Assembly: GCF_024168825.1 (NCBI RefSeq)
Contig: NZ_JALJWH010000001.1
Coordinates: forward strand, 4,836,001-4,900,000
Origin: Paenarthrobacter sp. A20
GTDB lineage: Bacteria > Actinomycetota > Actinomycetes > Actinomycetales > Micrococcaceae
Length of the DNA stretch: 64,000 bases
Reading direction: 5' to 3'
The notes under the pieces were generated by a model that did no database searches, was not told the DNA's origin, and saw only the letters and a program-made list of their open reading frames with translations. The position numbers and the translations under genes were made by a program. Shown piece by piece: positions 47,708 to 56,199 of this stretch. Every line of letters starts with the position of its first letter. Position 1 is the stretch's first letter.

Positions 47708-49000
47708 CTAGTCGATTTCAACGTCGTTGTCTGCCACCACGATCGAGTCATCGATGTCGTTGTACTCGACGTCCACGTCTTCGACGTCCAGGTTGGTGGA
47801 GTTGTCGTACTCGAATTCGTTGTCCGCCACCACGATCGAATCGTTGATGACGTTCACATCGTCCACTTCGACGTTGGTGGAGTTATCCGGCGAGTACTCC
47901 AGGTCCAACTCGTTGTCCTGGACCACGACGGAGTCCTTGATGAGCTGAACATCTTCGACGTCCACATCGGTGGAGCTGTCGTTGAACGAGTCGGCCACGT
48001 TGACGGAGTTGTCCGAGTTGTCGGAGTTGTCCGAGTTGTCGGAGTTATCGGAGTTGTCGTTGAACGAATCGGAGATCGTCGTGGTGTGCGTCGAGTTGTC
48101 CGTCTCCTCGTTGAAGGAGTCCTCGATGTCCACATCGACATCAACATCGGTGTTGTAGGAGTCTTTGGTCACCGAGTGGTCGGAATTGTCATTGAAGGAG
48201 TCCTTGACCTCGATGTCCGTGTTGCCTACCTCCAGGTCCCCGTCGCCCGACTCACTGAGGTTCACCGAGTTATCTGTTGAGTGGTCATCGGTCGTGGTGG
48301 TATTGCCGGAGTCCTTCACGTCGTCGCCAGCGGCAATGGCACCGTCGCCCGAGGCGACCACTGCGTCCTGGTTGAAGAGCTGCGTGACGTCGCCGTCTGC
48401 CCAGATATTCTGGTTTACCGACTGATCGGTGATCGTGTCACGGTCGTCGATGTTGGTGGTGTACGAGTAGTTGTTCACCACGTGGACCAGTTGCTGAACG
48501 GCGTGGGCGTGGTCATCGCCGCCATCCCAGCCGCCGCCACCGCCGCCGCCATGGCCGTGATCGTCGTCGTGGCCACCCCAGCCGCCGCCACCGCCGCCGC
48601 CATGGCCGTGATCGTCGTCGTGATCGTGATCGTCGCGATCGGGGCGTCCGCCACTCCCGCCGCCGCCGTGACCGTGGTCGTCGTCGTCATCGGGGCGTCC
48701 GCCACCCCCACCGCCGCCGTTGGGACGATCGTCGTCGTCCTGCCCACCCCAGGTGGCGCCGCCGCCGGTGGATCCGTGGTTGCCGCCGGTGTTGTATTCA
48801 CGATCGAACGACGAACGGGCGTTGATCGGTGCGTAGTCCAGGACCACGGGGCGAACAGCATCGACGTCGGCCGAGGAGACGTCGCGGAGGCCCGCTGCGG
48901 CGAGGGCAGCTTCGGGATCGCGGACAAAATCTTCGGCTGCGTCGGGATCGTTGAACAGGCTCATCAGGAACTGCACGAGCTGTTGTGCGAGTGTAGGCAT
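47708..49000 (-). CDS. IniB-like low-complexity repeat protein
   Basis: A 430-residue protein in three parts. Residues 1-57 form a small helical domain (LVQFLMSLFNDPDAAEDFV, then DPEAALAAAGL) matching the N-terminus of mycobacterial IniB. Residues 68-165 are Gly/His/Asp-rich (GGGGGGGWGGHDDDHGHGG). The remainder is Asp/Asn/Ser/Val-rich with recurring DSFND, DNS and DSIVVADN blocks, extremely acidic and probably disordered or a beta-solenoid. No signal peptide or membrane segment. It precedes the two dynamin genes, as in iniBAC. The mixture of His and Asp might bind metals; this is speculation. Confidence 0.85.
   Translation of the reverse strand: MPTLAQQLVQFLMSLFNDPDAAEDFVRDPEAALAAAGLRDVSSADVDAVRPVVLDYAPINARSSFDREYNTGGNHGSTGGGATWGGQDDDDRPNGGGGGGGRPDDDDDHGHGGGGSGGRPDRDDHDHDDDHGHGGGGGGGWGGHDDDHGHGGGGGGGWDGGDDHAHAVQQLVHVVNNYSYTTNIDDRDTITDQSVNQNIWADGDVTQLFNQDAVVASGDGAIAAGDDVKDSGNTTTTDDHSTDNSVNLSESGDGDLEVGNTDIEVKDSFNDNSDHSVTKDSYNTDVDVDVDIEDSFNEETDNSTHTTTISDSFNDNSDNSDNSDNSDNSDNSVNVADSFNDSSTDVDVEDVQLIKDSVVVQDNELDLEYSPDNSTNVEVDDVNVINDSIVVADNEFEYDNSTNLDVEDVDVEYNDIDDSIVVADNDVEID
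48006..48059 (-). repeat. 9-bp tandem coding repeat (DNS tract)
   Basis: Six 9-bp copies of GAGTTGTCS (one with A for G), alternating C and G at the last base so the true period is 18 bp. It encodes repeated Asp-Asn-Ser. In-frame length variation is possible. Confidence 0.9.
48526..48622 (-). repeat. 51-bp-period direct repeat in the Gly/His-rich region
   Basis: A segment of about 45 nt beginning cccagccgccgcc recurs after 51 bp (17 codons), almost unchanged, with weaker copies further right up to about 48730. Confidence 0.8.
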
Positions 49001-49038
49001 TGGAGTGCTCCCTCAAATTCTGCGGTGGGTGGTAATTG

Positions 49039-49058
49039 GCCCGGCGCCTTTGCCGGGC
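49039..49058 (-). promoter_or_regulatory. Hairpin in the iniB-like leader
   Basis: GCCCGGC and GCCGGGC form a perfect 7-bp stem with loop gccttt, 39 nt before the ATG at 49000. It could be the end of the upstream luxR message or a leader structure. Confidence 0.35.
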
Positions 49059-49077
49059 TCCCATTCAACGTATGGCC

Positions 49078-49102
49078 GGGGTGGGGGTCCGGGCATCGGG
49101 GG
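49078..49102 (+). other. G-quadruplex motif between luxR and iniB-like genes
   Basis: Four G-runs (GGGG, GGGGG, GGG, GGGGG) separated by loops of 1, 3 and 4 nt lie on the plus strand, which is the template strand for the flanking minus-strand genes. Confidence 0.4.
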
Positions 49103-49174
49103 TGGTCCCCCTGCCGCTTGCCCCACCGTTAGGGGATCGCGGGTTTTTCCGTCAGGGGGCGGAGGGGATACCGC

Positions 49175-51244
49175 CTAGGGAGGCGGGTGCCCCTCCCCCA
49201 ACGCCAGGCGCAGGCGGACAAGGAGCTCCGAGCGGCTGTCAGCCCCCAATCGCCGGCGCATCCGGGCCACATGGTGTTCTGCGGTGCGTGGCGATATGTA
49301 GATCGCATCGCCAATTTCGCGGTAGGTCTTCCCTTCCAGGAGGAGGCGGCCCACTTCACGTTCCCTGGCGCTCAGCCCGGATGGGTCCGTTGCGCCTTGG
49401 CCGACGCTTTCCGGAACAGGAGGGCCCGCAACATCATGGTGCGGATCCGCCAGGCGCTCCGGTGTCCCGCCGGACGTGGCACTGTGGGGATGAAGATCCC
49501 TGGCACACGCAAGAAGCCTCACCATGTCGCGTCGTTCCTCCGCATGCGCCGCAGCATGGCCCGCCAGGCGGGCTCCTTCCCAGGGCATCCCGACGGCGGC
49601 CAAGCCACGGGCAGCAGTTTCGACGTCGGACGCTTCAAACCGACTGGCCAGAACCGAAACCCAGGCCTTTCCGCCCGCGGCGAGGACCGCAGCAACATGG
49701 CTGTGTTCGGAGGCGCGCACCAGCGCGGCCGCATGTGGGGCGAGCTCTGCGGGGCTCTCGCTCAGCAAAGCAGCCTGTACCGCAGCCCAGTGCAGGGGCA
49801 CGGCCCACAGCGACGGGCTTCCCAGCCTGCCCAACAGCTCCCAGGCACCGTCCAAGTAGTGCGACACCCGACGCGTCTCCCGCAGCCGTGCGGCGCAAAT
49901 CATCAACTCGCCCCACGGCAAAAGACTGAACAGATCCACGGACACATGCATCATGGCTTCGCGTGCCCTGTCCCACGCCAAAACCAGCTCATGTACTTCG
50001 CTGCCCCGGCGTGCCAGCCCCACTTCCAGTGCCGACAGCAGGAGTTCGTCCCGCGGCGCCAGTGGCCAATGGTTCGCCTTGACAGCTTCATTGATGGCCA
50101 ACCGGGCTTCGTCAGCGTTGTCCTGCTGCATGGCGGTCCATGCCCGCAGCAGGAACAACCTTGGTCTGGCAGCATCCCCACCCTGCCCCGCGGCCAACGC
50201 CGCCGTGAGTACGTGGTCAGCCACTGCCGGCTCCCCGCTATGAAGGGCACATAGCGCAGCCAGGGCGGCGGGGGTCTCCGGCACTGGAATCGCCGCGCCG
50301 GATGCGTTCATCATGTCCGATGCCCTGATGAGTTCCGGCAGCGCCATGTGAGGTGCCGGTCCGAGAGTTCGCCCCAGTCCCTCCTGGGTGAGCGACAAAG
50401 CCACCGCCAGGAGAGTCGGCGAACCGGACGGGGGCGCTGCGGCCAGGAGTTCCTCGACCCTCACTGCATCGCCCGAGCCGATCATGGCTACCGCCGCGAG
50501 TGGCGCAGACCCGTCCATCCTGTCCGGCCCCAGCCAGTTGTAAGTATCAGCACCGCGGGCAAGCATGCCCCGTTGAGCCCATACCGCAGCAGCCACGTCC
50601 ACACCCAAGCGGAGGTCAGGAGGCTCGGGCAAAGCGAGGAGACGGTCCACGATCCTGCCCGCTGCATCCAAGTCTCCTATTGCGGCGGCCGCCTGGGCCC
50701 TCCGTGCTGCGTTGGCGAGTTCGTTGTTCCCGGCCATAAGCGCCTCGGCGTAAAGATCCGCGGCCAGCCGCGGATCCGTATCCAGGACCCTGTTTGCTGA
50801 CTCCTCCAGTTCTGCGGCAACACGGGAATCCTGCAAACCGCTCCTGGCGAGGTCGCGGGCCAAGTCCCCCAAAACCCGGCCCTCCGCCAGGATCTTGCCC
50901 ACGAGTTCCCGCTGCAGCGCGCCAATGCGGGCAGTAGGGGCACCCTTCAGTAAGGCATACCGGGCAGTGCCCACCACGGATCCGTCGGACATCAGAAGGC
51001 CGGCGTCCCTGGCTGAAGCGATGATCGAATCCAGCCCCGCATGGCTTTCAAGGCCGCTCGGCAACGGCGCAGGAAGGGTGAACCCCACAGACAGGGCAAG
51101 GAGCAGCTCGCGGACAGCCGCGGAATCGCCTGTCAGTTCCGGAATACCGGGGGAATCTGCCTCAGGGTGGGAAGCAGGTTCCGTGAGCGGGTGATCGATT
51201 GACCCGGGCCGAAGGTGCCCGGGCTTATGGTCATGTCCCGTCAT
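49175..51244 (-). CDS. LuxR family transcriptional regulator (LAL-like without visible ATPase)
   Basis: A 689-residue regulator. The C-terminal LuxR helix-turn-helix is clear: GLSAREREVGRLLLEGKTYR, then EIGDAIYISPRTAEHHVARM (about 620-665). The preceding 550 residues are helical, TPR-like, as in the C-terminal part of LAL/MalT regulators, but the usual N-terminal ATPase is missing (no Walker A). The start lies 3 nt after the Hsp70-like stop, so the two are coupled. It precedes the IniB-like gene by 174 nt and is the natural candidate for its regulator. Confidence 0.9.
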   Translation of the reverse strand: MTGHDHKPGHLRPGSIDHPLTEPASHPEADSPGIPELTGDSAAVRELLLALSVGFTLPAPLPSGLESHAGLDSIIASARDAGLLMSDGSVVGTARYALLKGAPTARIGALQRELVGKILAEGRVLGDLARDLARSGLQDSRVAAELEESANRVLDTDPRLAADLYAEALMAGNNELANAARRAQAAAAIGDLDAAGRIVDRLLALPEPPDLRLGVDVAAAVWAQRGMLARGADTYNWLGPDRMDGSAPLAAVAMIGSGDAVRVEELLAAAPPSGSPTLLAVALSLTQEGLGRTLGPAPHMALPELIRASDMMNASGAAIPVPETPAALAALCALHSGEPAVADHVLTAALAAGQGGDAARPRLFLLRAWTAMQQDNADEARLAINEAVKANHWPLAPRDELLLSALEVGLARRGSEVHELVLAWDRAREAMMHVSVDLFSLLPWGELMICAARLRETRRVSHYLDGAWELLGRLGSPSLWAVPLHWAAVQAALLSESPAELAPHAAALVRASEHSHVAAVLAAGGKAWVSVLASRFEASDVETAARGLAAVGMPWEGARLAGHAAAHAEERRDMVRLLACARDLHPHSATSGGTPERLADPHHDVAGPPVPESVGQGATDPSGLSAREREVGRLLLEGKTYREIGDAIYISPRTAEHHVARMRRRLGADSRSELLVRLRLALGEGHPPP

Positions 51245-51247
51245 GGG

Positions 51248-53230
51248 CTAGACCGCCGAGAGTAGCGCTGGATCCGGAATCGGGCCAGTTTCCGTGGGCA
51301 GGGGTGCGGGGTCAAGCGTGGCAGGCGGGGTTGTGGGCTCCGACTGCGGCACTGTTGGCTCGGGAGCGGGCGGCGGAGGGTCCTGCGTGACCGTCGGCTC
51401 AGGCTGCGGCGCTGTTGGTTCGGGCGAGGGAGGGGGTGTCACCGGATCCGACGGAGTGGTAGGCGGTGTTGTCGGTTCGATGACCGGTGGCGGGGTTGTG
51501 GGTGGTGTTGTCGTCGGAGGCGGGGTAGGCCCGGTGGCGGCGCCACCTGTGGGAGCCGGCGTGGGTGTGGTGGTCGCAGTGCCGGGGGTCGTAGGAGTTC
51601 CGCCTGGCACGGCGGGAGTGGCAGTGCTGCCCGTTGAGGTGCCGGAGGCCGGGCCGGCAGCCGATCCCGCGGCGGTGCCCGAACCAGTGCCCGCATTTGC
51701 GGTTCCTGACCGGGCCGGACTCTTACCTGTCGCGCTCCCGGCCCTCGTGACCCCGGCCCTGGCGCTGGCTTCAAGTCCCGCCGCCGGGTTGCCCACCGCC
51801 GGCGCCTCTCCGGCTTTCCCGCCACCAGCGCCGCTGCCTTGGCCCGTGGACGCCTGGGTACCGCCGTCGCGCATGACATCGGCGGCCTGGTTGCCGAACA
51901 TGGTTGCCAGCAGTCCACTGCCTCCAGGGCTCTGTGCCGCCGTTGCCGTGGCGATGGTCAGAACGGTTGCGGCGACTGCCGCTGCTGCCGCCATTCGGAC
52001 ACGGGGCCGTGGGGCGTGCCGGCCAGGCTTCGCGGGGACAGTTTTGAGGGCGCCCAGGGCCGGAGCCCGGGTAGCGACATGCGGCCTTTCCAGAGACATG
52101 CCATCCGCTATGCTGACGGACGCCGAGGCCGCCGCCTCCGCGGCGTCCGCTCCGGTTGAACCCAGGCCAGCCACCGCTGCACCAAGGCAGATGGAGGACT
52201 TGGGATCGGCGTCGACGGCGATTGGCCGGCCAAGTTCCACCGAAATCATCTCGGCCACGAGCGGAATACGCGAGGAGCCCCCGATCAGCAGAACAGCCCT
52301 CAAGTCCTGCGCGTCGACTTTGATGGCCCGCAGGCTGCGTTCCAATGACTCCACGGTGTCCCGGACAGGTTCCTCGATCATCGCTTCGAATTCGGCCCGG
52401 ACCAGCCGGACGGACTGCTGGGTGCCGGGCAGGGATACGGCCACGCTGGATTCAGTGTCCATGGACAGCGCTTCCTTGGCTTCCCTGCATTCCCGCTTCA
52501 AGCGGGAAAGGGCCGCCATCGTGTCCGGCGCCGTCGGGTCCACGTCCGCTGCGGCGCTGACGTGACCCATCACGTGACGCAGCACGGCGGCGTCGAAATC
52601 GGCGCCGCCAAGGGTTTCAATGCCGTCCGGACGGCCTAGTAGCTCAAAGTTTCCGGCTCCGGCTTTGCGGAGGATGGCGGTGTCGAAAGTACCGCCACCG
52701 AGGTCGTACACCGCGATGATGCTGCCGTCTTCCACCCGGGTTTGGGAGGCGTAGTGCAGGGCTGCTGCTTCCGGCTCGCTGATCAGGGTGATGTCCTGCA
52801 GGCCGGCCACGTTGAGCGCTGCGAGGACCGACGAGGTACGGTGCTGGCCCCAGGCCGCGGGGTGCGTCATGATGATCGACGACGGCGCCGCCCCCTCACG
52901 CTCCTGCGCCCTGTCCAGCACCCAGCGGGCCATGGTGGCGTACACGTCCTCCGCAGCAAGCCACCGCTCGCCGACAGCCAGGGGGACGGAATCTCCGATC
53001 CGGCGTTTGAACTCACGCACCATGTGCTGGGGATCGTCCAGGCCCCGGCGTTCGGCCGCTTCACCTACCAGCACACGGCCGTCGTCGGCGTAGAACAACA
53101 CAGAGGGCACGGCGCTGCCATGCAATCCCAACGGGAGGATTTCCGGTGTAGGCGTTGGACTCTGATCAGGCTTAACCAGGGCTGCTGCGGTAAAACTTGT
53201 CCCGACGTCAATGGCGAGAACATAGCTCAT
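51248..53230 (-). CDS. Membrane-anchored Hsp70-like protein with extracellular Pro/Thr tail
   Basis: A 660-residue protein. Residues 1-365 form an actin/Hsp70-type ATPase (phosphate 1 AIDVGTSFTAAAL, VYDLGGGTFDTAI at 174-186, LIGGSSRIPLV at 315-325). The peptide-binding domain of DnaK is absent. Instead a basic stretch (APRPRVR) leads to one membrane helix (about 411-432) and a long Ala/Gly/Pro/Thr tail with TTPTPAP and PPTTPP blocks, presumably outside the cell. GAGGT precedes the ATG at 53230. It is co-transcribed with the LuxR regulator, suggesting a sensor that couples envelope state to transcription (inference). Confidence 0.9.
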   Translation of the reverse strand: MSYVLAIDVGTSFTAAALVKPDQSPTPTPEILPLGLHGSAVPSVLFYADDGRVLVGEAAERRGLDDPQHMVREFKRRIGDSVPLAVGERWLAAEDVYATMARWVLDRAQEREGAAPSSIIMTHPAAWGQHRTSSVLAALNVAGLQDITLISEPEAAALHYASQTRVEDGSIIAVYDLGGGTFDTAILRKAGAGNFELLGRPDGIETLGGADFDAAVLRHVMGHVSAAADVDPTAPDTMAALSRLKRECREAKEALSMDTESSVAVSLPGTQQSVRLVRAEFEAMIEEPVRDTVESLERSLRAIKVDAQDLRAVLLIGGSSRIPLVAEMISVELGRPIAVDADPKSSICLGAAVAGLGSTGADAAEAAASASVSIADGMSLERPHVATRAPALGALKTVPAKPGRHAPRPRVRMAAAAAVAATVLTIATATAAQSPGGSGLLATMFGNQAADVMRDGGTQASTGQGSGAGGGKAGEAPAVGNPAAGLEASARAGVTRAGSATGKSPARSGTANAGTGSGTAAGSAAGPASGTSTGSTATPAVPGGTPTTPGTATTTPTPAPTGGAATGPTPPPTTTPPTTPPPVIEPTTPPTTPSDPVTPPPSPEPTAPQPEPTVTQDPPPPAPEPTVPQSEPTTPPATLDPAPLPTETGPIPDPALLSAV

Positions 53231-53299
53231 AGGTACCTCGAAAGAACACTGCGCGTCGCTAGCGGGCTGCATCACAAGCGGGTTCTGAACAAGGTAGCA

Positions 53300-53314
53300 C
53301 CTGCCTTGGGCAGG
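53300..53314. promoter_or_regulatory. Palindrome in the promoter region of the Hsp70-like operon
   Basis: CCTGCC-TTG-GGCAGG is a perfect 6-bp inverted repeat 70 nt upstream of the Hsp70-like start. On the minus strand it sits between a TTGCCT and a TACCTT hexamer that could be -35 and -10, though the 15-nt spacing is short. Confidence 0.4.
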
Positions 53315-53416
53315 CAACAGGCTTGTTTAGTGCACCGTTTTGTTGTTTTCCGAGACCCGGGCCCGCACCGGGGACAACGCCCCTGCTCAGGCCCGGAGTG
53401 GGACCCAACCCTCGGT

Positions 53417-54484
53417 TTAGAGCCCGGAGTAGGAATGCAGGCCGTTGAAGACCGTGTTCACCAGCGTGAAGTTGATGATGACGCAGGCGTAGCCAACAAT
53501 CGACAACCACGCCGCACGGGTTCCAGTCCACCCACGGGTTGCCCGCGCGTGCAGGTAGCCCGCGTAGACCACCCAGATCACGAACGTCCATACTTCCTTG
53601 GGGTCCCAGCCCCAGAACCGACCCCAGGCCTTCTCGGCCCAGATGGCGCCGAACATGAGGGTGAAGGTCCAGCCGATGAAGGCGATGGCGTTGATCCGGT
53701 AGGACAGGTTTTCCAGGCTCAGCGCGTTCGGAACGATGCGCATGAAGCCGAGCTTGTCCGCACGGCCCGCGGCCAGGTTCTTCTGCCGGTGCGACTGGAC
53801 CAGCTGCAGTGCGGACATGGCGAACGTCAAGGTGAACAGGGCGGAAGAAAGTACTGCGATGGAAACGTGGATGATCAGCCAGTAGCTCTGCAGGGCCGGC
53901 ACCAGGTGGCCCACGGGAGTCCAGAAAGCAGCCGAGGCCGCCACGAGCATGATGATGGCCAGCCCGATCACGAACGTGCCCAGGAAGCGCAGGTCACGGC
54001 GGATGAGGACGATCAGGAACACGGCTACAGCAACGAAGGCACCGGTGGTGAGGAACTCGTACATGTTGCCCCACGGCACGCGACCTGCGCCGAAAGCACG
54101 GGTGACCACACCCGCGCCGTGGATCAGGACGCCCAGGACCGTCAGTGCAACGGCAACGCGGGCCGGGGCGCGCCGTTCGCCGGCGTACTTCATGTCGCCG
54201 GCGGCGGTGCCGCCCTCAACGGTGAGGCCCGACGTCGGACGCTCTGCACGGCCAGCCGGCCCACCGGCGTCGGGACCGCCCAAGCCTCCGCCAATGCGAC
54301 CTGCGGAGACGGCAACCTTCTCGCTGGCGGAGCTGGCTGCGGCCTTCAGGTCCACTGCCCGGAGCATTTTGCTGCTTTTCGCCAGGTCCCAGGCAAACGC
54401 GATGAAGGCCACGGTGTACGTGCCGGCGGCCAACAGCATGAACAGCTCGCTGTACTGGCCCAGGGTTTCGTTGATGACGGGCAT
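53417..54484 (-). CDS. ccsB: Cytochrome c maturation protein CcsB/CcsA (ResC-type)
   Basis: A 355-residue polytopic membrane protein of System II cytochrome c synthesis, which holds haem for ligation. The haem-binding WWD-type loop is WGRFWGWDPKEVWTFVIW (about 280-297), and external His residues occur in VLIHGAG, IIHVSIAV and the segment after the loop. A 70-residue Gly/Ala-rich cytosolic insertion (about 40-100) follows the first helix. ATG 54484 coincides with the resB stop. Last gene of resA-ccdA-resB-ccsB. Confidence 0.93.
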   Translation of the reverse strand: MPVINETLGQYSELFMLLAAGTYTVAFIAFAWDLAKSSKMLRAVDLKAAASSASEKVAVSAGRIGGGLGGPDAGGPAGRAERPTSGLTVEGGTAAGDMKYAGERRAPARVAVALTVLGVLIHGAGVVTRAFGAGRVPWGNMYEFLTTGAFVAVAVFLIVLIRRDLRFLGTFVIGLAIIMLVAASAAFWTPVGHLVPALQSYWLIIHVSIAVLSSALFTLTFAMSALQLVQSHRQKNLAAGRADKLGFMRIVPNALSLENLSYRINAIAFIGWTFTLMFGAIWAEKAWGRFWGWDPKEVWTFVIWVVYAGYLHARATRGWTGTRAAWLSIVGYACVIINFTLVNTVFNGLHSYSGL

Positions 54485-56199
54485 TACTGGTCCTTCGAGG
54501 TTGAGGAAGATCCTGCTGTAGTTGTTGCGGTGTCCTGCGTCTCCGGGACGTTCCATTCCCGGGCAAAGATCTCGCGAAGTGCCGCGGCTTCGCCGGCCAG
54601 ACGGTGGTCTTCACCGCGGGCCAGCAGACCGTATTCCACCATGGTGCGGCCGTCCGCATGGGTTCCGGTGCGGACCCAGACACGTCGGCGGTTGATGTAG
54701 AGCGACATGACCAGGCCGGCAACCGCGAGGAAACCGAAGATCAACGCGTACAGCTGGCCGGGGTTGTGGTGGATGTCCACGCCGATGTACTTCTTGACGC
54801 CATCAAACGTGATGCTGCCCTTGCCTTCGGGCAGGTTGGCCGTTGCACCCGGAGTCAGGGTGATACCGCCGGCCGCTAGGTCGCGGCCGTTGAGCTGCTT
54901 GAGGTCCTTGACGTCCAGTTCAAACACGTTCTGGGGCACGCCCTTGTCAAGGCCAAGGTCACCGTAGAACGAGTTCAGGCTTAGCTGGGGGTTGATGAGT
55001 TCCGGGGCGCCACTGAAGGAAATGCCGTCCTCGGTGACGAACGCCGTGGGAAGGAAGAAGCCGACAAAGCCGAGCTGCTCCGGTTTGGCGTCCGGGACCT
55101 TGATGACCACCGAAGAGTAGTAGTTGTCACCTTGGACCTTGGCCGTGACGGGCCCCTGGAAGGAGACGTTCCCCTCGCCGTCGCGGACGGTCACCATGGG
55201 AGCGTAGCCGTTACCGGTGAGGTAAAGGCTGGTACCGCCAAGTGAAACGGGATCGTTGACCTTCAGGGTCTCCTTCTTGGCCGGCGCATCCGGGTTTTCC
55301 TTGGTAGTGACTTCGGCCGTGTAGTCGATCGGCTGGCCCGCCTTGCCCGGCGATTCGCGGTCGAACCTGGCCTCGAACTTATCCAACTGCATCGAGTAGG
55401 GCTGGAGCGAACTGCTCTGGAAGTTGGTGCCAGGCGTGAATTGGTCGTAGCCCACCAACGTGTTGACGAACGTGTCGCCCTCCACCAGGATGCGCTGGCC
55501 GCTGTACCCGAAGAGACCGCCGATGGCCACTGACACCAGCACGCCGATCAGGGAGGTGTGGAACACCAGGTTGCCCACTTCCTTCAGGAAGCCGCGCTCG
55601 GCACCCAAGGACGGCAGGGCGCCGTCGACGTCCCTGACCTCAACACGGTAGCCGCGCTTCTTGAGCAGCCCGGCGGCATCGTTAATGGCCTTCGACGCCG
55701 GGACCCCGGCGTCGGCGGGCAGCTCCAGCGTGCCGTACTCCGGCAGGCGCGAAAGGCGCTTGGGGGTGCGCGGCGGCTGGGACTTCATGGCCTTGTAATG
55801 GGCGATCGCGCGCGGAGTGACGCAGCCAATCAGCGAGACAAACAGCAGGATGTAGATGGCCGAGAACCAGGCCGACGAATACACGTCGTACAGCTGCAAG
55901 GCATCGAGCAGCTCGCCGTAAGACGGGTTGTCCTTGATGTACTGCGTGACCACTGACGGATTCGCGGGCCGTTGCGGGAACAGGGAACCCGGTACGGCGC
56001 CAACGGCGAGCAGGAGAAGGAGGAACAGCGCCGTGCGCATGCTGGTCAGCTGGGTCCAGGCCCACCGCAGCATGCCCATGACACCGAGCGCGGGAAGCGC
56101 GGCCTCGGACTTGGCCTGCTGGAGTTTTCCTTCCGCTGTGTTTCCGGGCGTGCTCTCAGCGGACGGTGACTTCTTCTTGGCTTTCACGGACTCGCTCAT
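54484..56199 (-). CDS. resB: Cytochrome c maturation protein ResB
   Basis: A 571-residue membrane protein that with CcsB forms the haem lyase of System II. A basic N-terminal tail is followed by helices at about 60-80, 115-135 and 195-215, a large extracytoplasmic domain (about 220-500) and a last helix (LYALIFGFLAVAGLVMSLYI). The opening segment WTQLTSMRTALFLLLLLAVG with SLFPQRPANP is characteristic. ATG 56199 overlaps the ccdA stop (TGATG); the frame is open 63 nt upstream. Confidence 0.94.
   Translation of the reverse strand: MSESVKAKKKSPSAESTPGNTAEGKLQQAKSEAALPALGVMGMLRWAWTQLTSMRTALFLLLLLAVGAVPGSLFPQRPANPSVVTQYIKDNPSYGELLDALQLYDVYSSAWFSAIYILLFVSLIGCVTPRAIAHYKAMKSQPPRTPKRLSRLPEYGTLELPADAGVPASKAINDAAGLLKKRGYRVEVRDVDGALPSLGAERGFLKEVGNLVFHTSLIGVLVSVAIGGLFGYSGQRILVEGDTFVNTLVGYDQFTPGTNFQSSSLQPYSMQLDKFEARFDRESPGKAGQPIDYTAEVTTKENPDAPAKKETLKVNDPVSLGGTSLYLTGNGYAPMVTVRDGEGNVSFQGPVTAKVQGDNYYSSVVIKVPDAKPEQLGFVGFFLPTAFVTEDGISFSGAPELINPQLSLNSFYGDLGLDKGVPQNVFELDVKDLKQLNGRDLAAGGITLTPGATANLPEGKGSITFDGVKKYIGVDIHHNPGQLYALIFGFLAVAGLVMSLYINRRRVWVRTGTHADGRTMVEYGLLARGEDHRLAGEAAALREIFAREWNVPETQDTATTTAGSSSTSKDQ

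Noticed and set aside
52742..54700. 652-codon plus-strand frame across the Hsp70-like, ccsB and resB genes
   Set aside because: It spans three well-supported genes on the other strand and has no protein features.
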